A DNA stretch of 43,822 nucleotides from Nocardia carnea (GCF_029869215.1 NZ_JARWPM010000297.1:1-43822), one strand, 5' to 3'. Shown: positions 8,549 through 17,074, counted from the first letter of the stretch. Made by a program: numbers and translations. The notes: generated by a model from the letters alone, not told the origin.

Positions 8549-8889
8549 GTGCTCCCTAATGCCAGGGCATAAGCCGTCCGATTCCAGCCTAGAACGCAAC
8601 GCACGAACCGCGTCAGTCTAGAGCTGCTGCGCAATCGTTCTGTAACCCGCCGGTTCTCTTTCCGGCATACCCGGCGACGGCCGATCGACACGGCCGCCCG
8701 GTCACGAACCACCTCACCCACGCGACGGCGGACACGCGCCGGCGGGCGGCTACCGCCCGGTGAGATCTGCCAGGCGGGGTTACCCGGATCCCCCGCGGCC
8801 GGCCGAGCCCTTCCGGCGCGGGATCAGCCGCGACCGCGGGAAGATCCCGCGGTGTGGGAGCGGCCCGGACGGCCGATCGCGGATGCGGC
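8549..8889. other. Gene-free divergent region between GNAT and NUDIX genes
   Basis: The 341 bp hold no convincing gene. They must carry the promoters of both flanking genes, but no strong -35/-10 pair stands out. The only clear structure is the 9-bp inverted repeat at 8833-8853. Confidence 0.5.
8833..8853 (+). repeat. 9-bp perfect inverted repeat before the NUDIX gene
   Basis: ACCGCGGGA and TCCCGCGGT (8833-8841 and 8845-8853) are separated by three bases, 36 bp before the chosen ATG at 8890. This could be a leader hairpin or an operator; a GTG at 8854 directly follows it and is the alternative start. Confidence 0.5.
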
Positions 8890-9576
8890 ATGATCGAATT
8901 CATGGCCGCCGACCCGGGACCTCGGGTCCCCGAAAATATCGAAGAGTTCCGTGCCCTGGCCCGTACCCGGCTGGCGGCGTTCCCGCGGATCGCGATGCCG
9001 GACGCGGCGACGACCCGCCGCGCCGCCGTCGCGCTGTGTGTGGTGGACAACGGCGGATCGCTCGCGGTGATCGTGATCAAACGGGCCTACCGGGGTCGCA
9101 ATGCCGGGCAGTGGGGCCTGCCCGGCGGGCGCGTGGAACGCGGGGAAACGCTGGAACGCGCGGCCGCCCGCGAATTGCACGAAGAGCTGGGGCTGATCGC
9201 CGACCCCGCCGATACGCTGGGCATTCTCGACGATTTTCCGGCCGCGTCGGGTTTCGCCATCACCCCCATCGTCACCACACTCGCCGATATCGCGGATCTG
9301 CATCCGAATCCGGATGAGGTGCATTCCGTGCATTTCGTGGACCTGCACAGCCTGGCCGCCGACGGTACGCCGCACTGGGTGCGGCGGGACGGGCCCGCCG
9401 ATTCCCCGGCGACCCCGGAGACCGGGCTGTTGCAGATGCGCCTGGCACCCGAGATGACCATCCACGCGCCCACCGGCGCCATGCTGTGGCAGTTCCGCGA
9501 GGCCGTGCTGCTCGGCACGCCGTCCGAGGCCGCCCGGGTGGCCCATTTCCACCAGCCCGATTGGACTCATCACTGA
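8890..9576 (+). CDS. NUDIX hydrolase
   Basis: 228-aa NUDIX-fold pyrophosphohydrolase acting on a nucleoside-diphosphate-linked substrate with Mg2+ or Mn2+. The complete Nudix box runs from about residue 80: GRVERGE, seven residues, then RELHEELGL, with the metal-binding glutamates intact. It is preceded by IVIKRAYRGRNAGQWGLPGG, which resembles the CoA-pyrophosphatase group but lacks that group's full signature, so the substrate remains open. The C-terminal tail HAPTGAMLWQFREAVLLG is helical. Start choices are GTG 8854, ATG 8890 and ATG 8902, none with a strong ribosome site; 8890 is chosen because conserved-looking sequence starts shortly after. It is convergent with the DUF5709 gene 15 bp away. 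Confidence 0.85.
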   Translation: MIEFMAADPGPRVPENIEEFRALARTRLAAFPRIAMPDAATTRRAAVALCVVDNGGSLAVIVIKRAYRGRNAGQWGLPGGRVERGETLERAAARELHEELGLIADPADTLGILDDFPAASGFAITPIVTTLADIADLHPNPDEVHSVHFVDLHSLAADGTPHWVRRDGPADSPATPETGLLQMRLAPEMTIHAPTGAMLWQFREAVLLGTPSEAARVAHFHQPDWTHH

Positions 9577-9591
9577 GTTACCGGGCGGCGG

Positions 9592-9879
9592 TCAGTGCCG
9601 GCGCGGTGGGGCGTCGGGTGCCGCGCCCGATCGCTGGCCTTCCGGGGTGATATCGGGCTGTTCCTCGGCGAGCCGTTCGTCGAGGGATTCGCCGGCCCGC
9701 TGCTCGCGGGGCGGGGTGGCGTAGCGGTCGGCCGCGGACCAGTCGTCGGGCGGATCCATCCCTTCTTCCAGCGGGTCAGCGGCCAGTTCGTCTTCGTCCA
9801 GCTGTTCCTCGGTCGGCGGGACGCTCGCCCATTCCGACACCTCGGCGGATTCCTGACCGGTATCTTCGGTTCCGTTCAT
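9592..9879 (-). CDS. DUF5709 family protein
   Basis: Small acidic protein of 95 aa with no membrane segment. It matches the actinobacterial DUF5709 pattern: an acidic linker with the repeated theme EEQLDEDELAADPLEEGMDPPDDWS, then RYATPPREQRAGESLDERLAEEQPD, which corresponds to the family's conserved ExxxGExLDxRLAxEEPD core. The role is unknown; such proteins are abundant, probably disordered, and sometimes listed as stress-associated. The ATG at 9879 gives MNGTEDTGQES and is preferred because upstream codons read into the unrelated, Arg-rich frame of the neighbouring gene. The gene lies 58 bp downstream of the catalase-fold-like gene in the same direction. Confidence 0.7.
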   Translation of the reverse strand: MNGTEDTGQESAEVSEWASVPPTEEQLDEDELAADPLEEGMDPPDDWSAADRYATPPREQRAGESLDERLAEEQPDITPEGQRSGAAPDAPPRRH

Positions 9880-9937
9880 GGTCGCCGGGTTGCCCCGGGT
9901 GGCCGGTCGAAACAGGATGCGGCCGAATTCGGCCGGT

Positions 9938-10648
9938 TCAGGGCTGGGTGCCGATCGCCCGGCCGGTTTCGCGATCCTCGGCGCCGCGGCCGCGGCGACT
10001 GCCGGTGTAGGCGGCCTCACGGATCCGCTGCACCACCTGCGGGACCGGTTCGACGTCGGCGGGATGGTTGAGCATCGGATCGAAGAAGTCGGTGCGATGT
10101 TCCTCGGGATCGGCTGCCCGCAGCGCCAGCTCACCGGCGAGTTGCACGCCGCCGCGCATTCCCGCCACCCCGATATCGAAATCGACCTGGCGGTCGCGCA
10201 GATGCTCGTCGAGGTCCGTGAGCGACGCGCTTGCGGGATGCGATCCGGCGGGATCGGCGAAGATCCAGCGCAGACCGGTATCGGGGAACCGGTACGGCAG
10301 CAGCGAACCGTAGCGGGCGTGTGACCAGCCGCGGGCCGGTGTCACGACGAACCTGCCCGCCATCCCCCGGCCGGTGGTGGCGAGGGCGAAATCCCAGGGG
10401 TGTTCGTCGCGGTCGAGGACGCGGAAGGCGAGGCCGAGGATATCCGGAAGGCCGCCGGGGGTGCCCGTCCCCTTGGACAGCCGCGCGATCACCGCGCGGT
10501 CGCCGGTGCCGAACAGCGGGGCGAATTCCGGTTCCGCACGGAATCGGCCGGTGAGGCGTACGCCGCGCGGATGGAAGAACCGGGCATGGCGCACCCGGGC
10601 ACCGGTATCGAAGGCGGTGCGTACGACGGGAGTGATGGGGTCAGGCAT
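9938..10648 (-). CDS. Catalase-superfamily-like protein (elsewhere often labelled phosphodiesterase)
   Basis: 236 aa. The region FFHPRGVRLTGRF resembles the distal-histidine segment of heme catalases, and RAVIARLSKGTGTPGGLPDILGLAFRV resembles the following beta-barrel strand; WDFALATTGRG and the C-terminal FDPMLNHPADVEP are conserved in actinobacterial relatives. The C-terminal part with the proximal heme tyrosine of true catalases (about 480 aa) is absent, so catalase activity is doubtful. Homologues are frequently annotated as phosphodiesterase without a recognisable phosphodiesterase motif. The start at 10648 overlaps the end of the upstream SDR gene by 8 bp, so translation is coupled and the two may act in one process. 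I am fairly sure of the gene and unsure of the function. Confidence 0.6.
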   Translation of the reverse strand: MPDPITPVVRTAFDTGARVRHARFFHPRGVRLTGRFRAEPEFAPLFGTGDRAVIARLSKGTGTPGGLPDILGLAFRVLDRDEHPWDFALATTGRGMAGRFVVTPARGWSHARYGSLLPYRFPDTGLRWIFADPAGSHPASASLTDLDEHLRDRQVDFDIGVAGMRGGVQLAGELALRAADPEEHRTDFFDPMLNHPADVEPVPQVVQRIREAAYTGSRRGRGAEDRETGRAIGTQP

Positions 10649-11495
10649 CGGCCACCTCCTGTGCCGTATCCGGCCGGCGCCAGCTCTCGTCGCCGACCAG
10701 CTGACTGGTTTGCGGGCCCATGAGCAGCATGCCGCCGTCGACGACGTAGGAGGCGCCGGTGACGTATCCGGCCGCCGGGGTGGCCAGGAACGCCACCACC
10801 GAGGCGACTTCGTCGGCATGACCGGGCCGGCCCAGCGGTAGTCCCGGCCGGGGATGTTCCCGCGGATCGGCATCCTCCTGGCCGGTCATCGGGGTCGAGA
10901 TCTCGCCCGGCGCCACCGAGTTCACGGTGATGTGGTGTTCGGCCAGTTCGAGCGCCAGCACCTTGGTGAGTGCGCCGAGACCCGCCTTGGCGGCGCAGTA
11001 CGGCGCCGCCCCGACCTTGGGCGCGTGCTCGTGGACGCTGGTGATATTGATGATCCGGCCGCCGCGGCCGGCGTCGATCATATGCCGGGCGGCGCGCTGG
11101 GTGCACAGGAAAGCCCCGTCGAGGTCCACGGACAGCACATGCCGCCAGGTGTCGAAGTCCATTTCCATCGCCTTCTGCGCGGACCCGGTGCCCGCGGCGT
11201 TCACCAGCACGTCCACCCCGTCCAGTTCCGCGGCGAGTTCGTCGATCGCGGCGGTACTGGTCGGCAGATCGCCGAGGTCCAGGCGGCGGACCGCGGCGCG
11301 CGCACCCCGGTCCCGGGCCAGCGCGGCGGTGTGCTCGGCCCCGGCCTCGTCCGAGTGGTAGGTGATTCCCACATCGACACCGCCGCCGGCCAGCGCTACC
11401 GCGACGGCCCGGCCGATCCCCGAATCGGAGCCGGTCACGACGGCGCGCAGCGGCGCGCCGACACGTTCTTTCGGTAGTGGAGCGATAGTAGCCAT
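10641..11495 (-). CDS. SDR family NAD(P)-dependent oxidoreductase (glucose 1-dehydrogenase-like)
   Basis: Classical short-chain dehydrogenase/reductase, 284 aa. The nucleotide-binding TGSDSGIG lies at residues 21-28, NAAG near 99-102, catalytic Ser153 in ITSV, and the YxxxK pair at Tyr166/Lys170 (YCAAK). The segment VNSVAPGEISTPM and the C-terminal GASYVVDGGM complete the fold. This subgroup oxidises or reduces sugars, alcohols or ketones; the substrate is not determinable. The start at 11495 gives MATIAPLPKERVG. The last bases overlap the start of the catalase-fold-like gene. The upstream epimerase-like gene is 36 bp away in the same direction, so 12593 to 9592 may be one transcript. Confidence 0.88.
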   Translation of the reverse strand: MATIAPLPKERVGAPLRAVVTGSDSGIGRAVAVALAGGGVDVGITYHSDEAGAEHTAALARDRGARAAVRRLDLGDLPTSTAAIDELAAELDGVDVLVNAAGTGSAQKAMEMDFDTWRHVLSVDLDGAFLCTQRAARHMIDAGRGGRIINITSVHEHAPKVGAAPYCAAKAGLGALTKVLALELAEHHITVNSVAPGEISTPMTGQEDADPREHPRPGLPLGRPGHADEVASVVAFLATPAAGYVTGASYVVDGGMLLMGPQTSQLVGDESWRRPDTAQEVADA

Positions 11496-11531
11496 GGCCT
11501 GCGGCTACCCGGTCCGGCCGCGGTGACACAG

Positions 11532-12593
11532 TTATTCGTCGACCGGATCGCGGCGACCGACTCCGGAGGAGATCTCCCGGTGCCGCGCCGCGCCGCCGGC
11601 CTCCGCGGCCAGCGGTGGCGTCGGGCCGCCGGCCCCACGGCGGAAGGCGTCGAGGAACTGCCGCAGCGTATCGGTGGCCGCGGTCTGCGGGGTCCAGTCC
11701 AGTTCGGCCCGGGCGCGCTCGGTGCTCATCACCGGCAAGCACATGAGCGCGTCGAACAGGCCGGGGTTGGCCGGGACGAGTCGCAGGTGCCAGGCCGCGG
11801 CCAGTGCGCTGCGCACGGCGCCCTGCGGGATCGCTACGGTGCGCAGTCCCAGCGTGCGCTCGACCTCGGCGCGGTCGAGCAGTGGTTCGGCGGCGAGGTT
11901 GAACGCACCGCGCACGTCGCGGACCACCGCCGCCGCGTAGGCGCGGCCGACATCCGCGGTGTGCAGGGTCTGGAACCTCAGCCCGCGCGGATACGGCAAC
12001 ACCGGGAGCAGGCCGGGGCGGATCAGCCGGTTGGGGACGAACGGCCCGGCGAAGAGGCGGCGTTGTTCGGCGGCCGAGGCGTCCTGGAACAGGAAAGCGG
12101 GCCGCATCCGCACCACCCGGCATCGGCCGTGCCGTTGTTCGAACAGGTCCAGCAGCCGCTCGACGTAGGCTTTCTCCACCATGTAGGAGGCACCGGGCCA
12201 GCCCTCGGTCGGCCAGGCCTCGTCGACCGGCTCGTCGCCGGTGGCCGGTGAGTACGCCCCGATCGAGGAGGCGTAGATCAGCGCCGGTACTCCGGCGGTG
12301 GCCACGGCGTCGAGCACCCGTTCGGTACCGCCCACGTTCGTCCGCCAGGTTTCGATCGGCTGCCGGGTCGGCTGGAACGACCAGGCCAGATGGATCACCG
12401 CGTCCGCGCCCCGGAACAGTGCGCCGAGATCGGAATGCCGCACATCGGCACTCACCCACTCGACCCCGCCTCTCTCGCGGTCGGGCCGGCGGCGGGCGAG
12501 GCCCGCGATCGAGGTCACCGCCGGTTCGCCGGCCAGGGCGTCGAGCACCGCGATCCCCACATTGCCTGTCGCCCCCGTCACGACTACACGCAT
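11532..12593 (-). CDS. NAD-dependent epimerase/dehydratase family protein (extended SDR)
   Basis: Extended SDR of 353 aa. The Rossmann motif TGATGNVG sits at residues 6-13, followed by DVRHSDLGALFRGADAVIHLAW, the catalytic serine in YASSIGAYSP (about 110), and the YxxxK pair at Tyr137/Lys141 (YMVEK). HTADVGRAYAAAV near the middle is typical of sugar-nucleotide epimerases and of their atypical relatives. Substrate specificity is unknown; the weakly conserved C-terminal domain suggests a non-sugar or NAD(P)-binding role is possible. The start at 12593 is preceded by AAGGAG at good spacing. An upstream in-frame extension to 12686 lacks family similarity. Confidence 0.85.
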   Translation of the reverse strand: MRVVVTGATGNVGIAVLDALAGEPAVTSIAGLARRRPDRERGGVEWVSADVRHSDLGALFRGADAVIHLAWSFQPTRQPIETWRTNVGGTERVLDAVATAGVPALIYASSIGAYSPATGDEPVDEAWPTEGWPGASYMVEKAYVERLLDLFEQRHGRCRVVRMRPAFLFQDASAAEQRRLFAGPFVPNRLIRPGLLPVLPYPRGLRFQTLHTADVGRAYAAAVVRDVRGAFNLAAEPLLDRAEVERTLGLRTVAIPQGAVRSALAAAWHLRLVPANPGLFDALMCLPVMSTERARAELDWTPQTAATDTLRQFLDAFRRGAGGPTPPLAAEAGGAARHREISSGVGRRDPVDE

Positions 12594-12983
12594 CGGCACT
12601 CCTTCGAACGGTCGGATCGGCGACGTACCCTCTCCGGCGCGCACGACACCCCGGGTCGCCCATCGATTGCCGCGCGCGATTCGCACGCAACCGATTCGTT
12701 GTAGTGCCCTGCCCGCGGGCCTCGTGATCTCCTGACCGGCGGGTGCCGCCGGCCCCGCATCCCCGCCGACTCGGTGATCGGACAGCGAAGGGCTCGGCCC
12801 ATGAATCCGCTACCACTGCGAGCGCTGTGCCACGACCTGTCGCGTGGCGCCCCGCCCCGGTAGCCGTGCCGCTGTCCTCAGGGACCGCATTCCCCCCGGC
12901 GGCTCAGCCGGGCGTGCCGGACGTTCGCTCGGCCACCGGCAGCGATCGTTCCCGCGGGATATGGCACCGCGGGAACGAATATC
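12594..12983. other. Gene-free stretch between the oxidoreductase and the epimerase gene
   Basis: In these 390 bp I see only the terminator-like hairpin next to the upstream gene (12947-12977) and the presumed promoter of the epimerase-SDR genes. No small gene with a credible ribosome site is evident. Confidence 0.5.
12947..12977 (-). terminator. Terminator-like hairpin after the molybdopterin oxidoreductase
   Basis: An 11-bp perfect stem, CGTTCCCGCGG and CCGCGGGAACG, with a 9-nt loop, starts 7 bp past the stop at 12984. No U-tract follows, which is common for actinobacterial terminators. Confidence 0.6.
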
Positions 12984-15431
12984 TCAGCGGCGACTGCCCG
13001 CCGGGGCGGGAGTTTCGCTGCGGACTTCCGCATCCGCTCCCCCGGCCGTGCGGCGGATCGCGCCGTCCAGCGGGGCCGACGCCGTAGTGGTCGGTGCCGG
13101 GGCGGGGCCGGTCCCGGGACCGAGGCGGCGGATGGCGGCCGCGGCGGTTTTGAAGAGCGGCTGTTTGGACACCGGGTCCCAATCGGTGACGGTGAGTTCG
13201 TTCGCCGCGCGCTCATGCCCCGCGCCCTCGGCGTCCCAGTAGCCGTAGTGGAACGGCAGGAACAGCACACCCGGCCGGATGCCGCTCAACCGGGCGCGGC
13301 CGTGCACGACTCCGCGCGCGGTGGCGACCTCCACCGGATCGCCTTCGGCGATACCCGCCCGCGCGGCGTCGGCACCGGAGATCTCCACCCACACCTCGGG
13401 CGCGGCCGCCTGCAGTTGCGGGACCCGGCCGGTCTTGGTGCGCGTGTGGAAGTGGTAGAGGGTCCGGCCGGTGATCAGCGCGAACGGCCGCTGCTCATCG
13501 GGTCGTTCGGCGGGCGGCAGAAATCCGGCGGACTTGATCATCGCCTTGCCGTGGGGGTTCAGGGCCCGGTACTCCTCGGGTTCCAGCGGGGTACCGGTGA
13601 TCAGATCCTTGCCGTAGGACTCGCAGTAGTCCGGGGCGCTCCAGAAGTTCCCGTCCGCGTACAACCGCTCGGTGCCGCCCGGGGCGTTCTCGGTGCACGG
13701 CCACTGGATCCCCGAATCGCCGCGCAGTTTCTCGTAGGTGAGACCTGTGTAGTCGCACGGCCGCCCCGCCGAGCATTGTTTCCAGGCGTCGAACGCGGAT
13801 TCGGCATCGTGCCAGGAGGGCAGGGGTGCGCCGGCGCGGTCGCGGAAATCCATCCGGCGGGCGTAGTCCAGCAGGATGTCGAGATCAGCGCGTGCCTCGC
13901 CGGGCGGTTCCACCGCCTTGGCGGACAGGTGCACGGTGCGGTCCGCGTTGGTGAAGGTGCCGGTCTTCTCGCCCCAGCCCGCGGCGGGCAGTACGACATC
14001 GGCCAGTTCGGCGGTTTCGGTGCGGAAGATGTCCTGCACCACCAGGAACAGCCGCTCCTGGGACAGGATGTCGCGGATCCGGGCGAGTTCGGGCAGCGAG
14101 ACGGCCGGGTTCGTGGCGCTCACCCACAGCATCCGCAGGCTGCCCTGTTCGGCGTATTCCAGCATCTGCATCACATGCGTCGGCGGGCCGTCGTGCGGAA
14201 TCCGCCCGGGCGCCACGTTCCAGATGCGGGCCAGGTCGGCGATATGGGTGTCGTTGGCCCAATTGCGGAATCCGGCGATATCACCGTCCGCGCCGCATTC
14301 GCGGGTGTTCTGGGCCGTCGGCTGGCCGTTCATCTGCAGAATTCCGCAGCCCGGCCGGCCCAGCATGCCGCGCAGCAGATGAATGTTGTTGACCTGCACC
14401 GCGGCGGCCGTCGCCTGATGCGACTGGTAGAAACCCTGCAGCACCGTGGACAGCAGCCGCCGCGCGGACCCCAGCAGCCGCGCGGCGGCCCGGATATCGG
14501 CGGCCGGCACGTCGCATATCCGTTCCGCCACCTCGGGCGGGTACTCCGCGACCTGTTCGCGCAACCGGTCGAAACCGACCGTATGCGCATCGATGTACTC
14601 CCGGTCCAGCCAGTTGCTGGTGACGATCTCGTGCAGCAGCGCGTTCATGAGCGCGAGATTGGTGCCGGGCAGTGGGGCCAGGTGCACCGTGGCGTGCTCG
14701 GCGACCGGAGTGCGGCGCGGATCCACACACAGCAGCGCGGGCGGATCGTCGCCGGCGAGCCGATCCAGTATGCGCGACCACAGCACGGTCTGCGTTTCGG
14801 CGACATTATGGCCGAACAGGGCGATCGTATCGGCGTGGTCGATATCGGTGTACGAGCCGGGCTGGCCGTCACATCCGAAGGATTCCTTCAACGCGGCGGC
14901 CGCGGTCGCCGTGCACAGACGGGTGTTGCCGTCGACATGGTTGGTGCCGATGGCGCCGTGCGCGATCACGCCGAGCGTGTAGTACTCCTCGAGGAACAAC
15001 TGCCCGGAGGTGTAGAAGCCGAGCGCGGACGGGCCGTAATCGGCGAGCAGGTCCGTGCTGTGCCGCACGATGCGCTGCATCGCGGTATCCCAATCGGTTT
15101 CGACGAGCGTGCCGTTCTCCCGGATCAGCGGCCGGGTGAGCCGGTCGGCCGCGGCGTTGGCCTGCCAGCCGAACAGATCCTTCGGTCCGAGCCGGCCGCG
15201 GTTCACCCGGTCGGTACCGCGGCCGCGGACACCGACGATGCGGTCGCCCCGGACGGCGATATCGAGCGCGTCCCCGTTGGAGTGCAGTACCGACGCCGAC
15301 GGCACCCAATGCACGGTATCCGGGTCGACGCCGTCGGCCAGGTAGGTGTCCACCCGGGCCGGCCAGGGTTGTCCGGGGGCGTACGGCGTCCGGGCGCCCC
15401 ACGGTTCGGCGATACGGTCGCGAGTGTCCAT
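12984..15431 (-). CDS. Molybdopterin oxidoreductase (FdhF/NarB-like) lacking [4Fe-4S] cysteines
   Basis: 815-aa member of the DMSO-reductase family (bis-MGD molybdenum enzymes), related to formate dehydrogenase/assimilatory nitrate reductase catalytic chains. The Mo-ligand cysteine is visible at Cys173 in GNTRLCTATAAAA. Other conserved stretches are GFYTSGQLFLEEYY, DIDHADTIALFGHNVAETQ, QMNGQPTAQNTRECGADG and, near the end, FALITGRTLYHFHTRTKTGR of the molydopterin-binding domain. The N-terminal C-x2-C-x3-C-x27-C cluster site is replaced at every position by Ser47, His50, Asp54 and Gly82 with spacing retained, so no [4Fe-4S] centre is expected. I recall similar actinobacterial relatives with the same substitution. 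Start 15431 (ATG) gives MDTRDRIAEP. The last ~40 residues (Ala/Pro/Thr-rich) are a poorly conserved tail. It lies 43 bp after the CMD gene. Confidence 0.85.
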   Translation of the reverse strand: MDTRDRIAEPWGARTPYAPGQPWPARVDTYLADGVDPDTVHWVPSASVLHSNGDALDIAVRGDRIVGVRGRGTDRVNRGRLGPKDLFGWQANAAADRLTRPLIRENGTLVETDWDTAMQRIVRHSTDLLADYGPSALGFYTSGQLFLEEYYTLGVIAHGAIGTNHVDGNTRLCTATAAAALKESFGCDGQPGSYTDIDHADTIALFGHNVAETQTVLWSRILDRLAGDDPPALLCVDPRRTPVAEHATVHLAPLPGTNLALMNALLHEIVTSNWLDREYIDAHTVGFDRLREQVAEYPPEVAERICDVPAADIRAAARLLGSARRLLSTVLQGFYQSHQATAAAVQVNNIHLLRGMLGRPGCGILQMNGQPTAQNTRECGADGDIAGFRNWANDTHIADLARIWNVAPGRIPHDGPPTHVMQMLEYAEQGSLRMLWVSATNPAVSLPELARIRDILSQERLFLVVQDIFRTETAELADVVLPAAGWGEKTGTFTNADRTVHLSAKAVEPPGEARADLDILLDYARRMDFRDRAGAPLPSWHDAESAFDAWKQCSAGRPCDYTGLTYEKLRGDSGIQWPCTENAPGGTERLYADGNFWSAPDYCESYGKDLITGTPLEPEEYRALNPHGKAMIKSAGFLPPAERPDEQRPFALITGRTLYHFHTRTKTGRVPQLQAAAPEVWVEISGADAARAGIAEGDPVEVATARGVVHGRARLSGIRPGVLFLPFHYGYWDAEGAGHERAANELTVTDWDPVSKQPLFKTAAAAIRRLGPGTGPAPAPTTTASAPLDGAIRRTAGGADAEVRSETPAPAGSRR

Positions 15432-15474
15432 ACCGCGCGCGTACCCAGCGCGGGTGAGCTCAACAGGAGCCGGA

Positions 15475-15987
15475 TCAGGCGCCGGGACGGGCGGCCGGAG
15501 AACCGCCGGAATGCCCCGGCAGGACGCATACCGCATCGAGGCCCAGGACGTGGTTGAGCCGGCCGAAGGCGAGCCACGAACCCAGGCACATACTGAGCTC
15601 CACGATTTCGGCCTGGCTGTAGTGCGCCGTCATCCGGGACCAGAAGTCCTCGTCCAGATTGTGGTGGTCCAGGGCGTAGCGCTCGGCGTATTCGGCGGCC
15701 AGCCGGGCCCGGTCGTCGAGGGCGCCGGTGACCCGCCAGTCGGTGACGGCGTCGGCGAATCCCTCCTCCACCTTCTGCCCGTCGCGTTCGGTGCGCCAGT
15801 CCAGGCAGAAGACGCATCCGTTGATCTGCGCGATCCGTAGGCGCGCGGCCTCGAATTCACGCAGTCCGAGCGTGCTGTGCTCGTACACCGCCAGCGAGAG
15901 CTTCGAGGCGGCGAGCCCGATACCGGGCACCATCTCACCCCAGACGTAGCCGATCGGATCCTTGCCTTCGGGGATGTCAACGCGCAT
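15475..15987 (-). CDS. Carboxymuconolactone decarboxylase (AhpD-like) family protein
   Basis: 170-aa all-helical AhpD/CMD-fold protein. The redox-type CxxC is present at Cys58/Cys61 in INGCVFCLDWRTERDG, but the histidine that follows four residues after the second cysteine in AhpD is arginine (Arg65). HYSQAEIVELSMCLGSWLAFGRLNHVLGLD is the usual second helical half. Members act as thiol peroxidase partners or lactone decarboxylases; which one applies cannot be said. The start at 15987 has AAGGAA at good spacing and overlaps the previous stop by 11 bp, showing translational coupling with the reductase gene at 15977-17062. Confidence 0.82.
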   Translation of the reverse strand: MRVDIPEGKDPIGYVWGEMVPGIGLAASKLSLAVYEHSTLGLREFEAARLRIAQINGCVFCLDWRTERDGQKVEEGFADAVTDWRVTGALDDRARLAAEYAERYALDHHNLDEDFWSRMTAHYSQAEIVELSMCLGSWLAFGRLNHVLGLDAVCVLPGHSGGSPAARPGA

Positions 15988-17062
15988 GGGTGTTCCTTCC
16001 GAGCTTGCCGGCCGCCGGCCGCAGCGGGACGTCGAATGCGTCGTACAGTCCGGGTGCGGCGCCGACGAGCCAGTCGATCGCGCCGACGAGGCGCCCGACC
16101 GCGGTCGCGTTACCACCGGCCGCGTAGTTCCCGCCCTCGTCGGTGGCCTCGACCGTGACCTCGATCCGCGGGCGCCCTTCGATGATCACCCGGTGCGCGC
16201 CCGACCCGTTGGGCGGGGCGGGCCACTCCGGTGCGCAGGACGGGTGGATGCGGGTGATGTGCTCGACCACGATCCGCGGTTCGCCGCCCACGATGCCCTG
16301 CACTTCGAACCGCATCGCCCCCTGGGTGCCGGCCTCGAAAACGCCCATCGTCGCGGTCTCGACCGAGGTCTGCAGCGGGAGCCGCTGTACCGTCTCCCGG
16401 ATCTCGTCCAGCTCGACCCCGAGCGCCCGGGCCATGAGCCGCACCTGCCCGCCCCAGACCATGGCCGGCACCCCGGGCGCCACCATGGGGGGCACCTGGT
16501 CCATGGGCTGCCCCATGCCCACCAGGTAGCGGACCGAATCGGGCTGGTCGTAGGTGGAATAGTCGAAGATCTCCTGGCAGCGCACCACGTCGACGACGCT
16601 GCCGAGGCCGCTGATCAGCACCGGCAGGACATCGTTGCCCCAGCCGGGGTCGATCCCGGAGACGAACAGCGATCCCCCGCCGGATTCGACGGCGGCCAGT
16701 ACGGGGTCGCGGACCTCCGGCGGCGCGCTGCGCTGGTCGTAGAGGGCGTACAGCGCCGGGGTCACCACCACCGCGCCGGCGCCGACGGCCCGGACGATAT
16801 CGGCGAGCGCGGCATCGGGCCGGATATCGCCCGACGCGGCATACACCACGGCAGCGGGCGAACTCGCCAGAACGGCATCGAGATCGGTGGTGGCGGCGAC
16901 GCCGAGCATGCGGTCCAGGCCCGCCAGTTCGCCCGCGTCCCGTCCGCGCTTCGCGGGATCGTGGACGACTACGGCCGTGAGCGTCAGGTCCGGGTGGGCA
17001 TCGACCGCGCGGATCGCGGCCCGGCCCACATTGCCCGTGCCCCAGACGACCGTCGTTATCAT
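15977..17062 (-). CDS. Dihydrodipicolinate-reductase-like NAD(P)H-dependent amine dehydrogenase family protein
   Basis: 361 aa. The N-terminal Rossmann domain starts MITTVVWGTGNVGRAAIRAV (GxGxxG at residues 8-13), followed by the DapB-like pattern of a second domain, with SGIDPGWGNDVLPVLISGL in the middle. Related enzymes act on amino or keto acids, for example 2,4-diaminopentanoate dehydrogenase; the substrate here is unknown. The gene looks leaderless: a -10 box TAGAAT ends six bases before the ATG. A TetR-type palindrome matching the KstR2 consensus lies directly upstream of that box, so repression and induction by a CoA-ester-type ligand are plausible. It is the first gene of a probable operon with the CMD protein, and perhaps the molybdopterin enzyme. 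Confidence 0.83.
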   Translation of the reverse strand: MITTVVWGTGNVGRAAIRAVDAHPDLTLTAVVVHDPAKRGRDAGELAGLDRMLGVAATTDLDAVLASSPAAVVYAASGDIRPDAALADIVRAVGAGAVVVTPALYALYDQRSAPPEVRDPVLAAVESGGGSLFVSGIDPGWGNDVLPVLISGLGSVVDVVRCQEIFDYSTYDQPDSVRYLVGMGQPMDQVPPMVAPGVPAMVWGGQVRLMARALGVELDEIRETVQRLPLQTSVETATMGVFEAGTQGAMRFEVQGIVGGEPRIVVEHITRIHPSCAPEWPAPPNGSGAHRVIIEGRPRIEVTVEATDEGGNYAAGGNATAVGRLVGAIDWLVGAAPGLYDAFDVPLRPAAGKLGRNTHAR

Positions 17063-17068
17063 CGCCGG

Positions 17069-17074
17069 ATTCTA
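17069..17074 (-). promoter_or_regulatory. -10 box of a leaderless minus-strand transcript
   Basis: On the minus strand TAGAAT sits six bases before the ATG of the dihydrodipicolinate-reductase-like gene (5/6 match to TATAAT). A start at the A of the ATG would make the mRNA leaderless, common in this order. Confidence 0.55.

Noticed and set aside
10489..12816. A 775-codon minus-strand frame across the SDR and epimerase genes
   Set aside because: Arg/Gly-rich and out of frame with two proteins that have intact catalytic motifs on the same strand.
13215..15557. A 780-codon open frame on the plus strand opposite the molybdopterin oxidoreductase
   Set aside because: High-GC codon bias opens antisense frames; the translation is Arg/Gly/Val/His-rich without any domain, while the minus-strand protein is clearly conserved.
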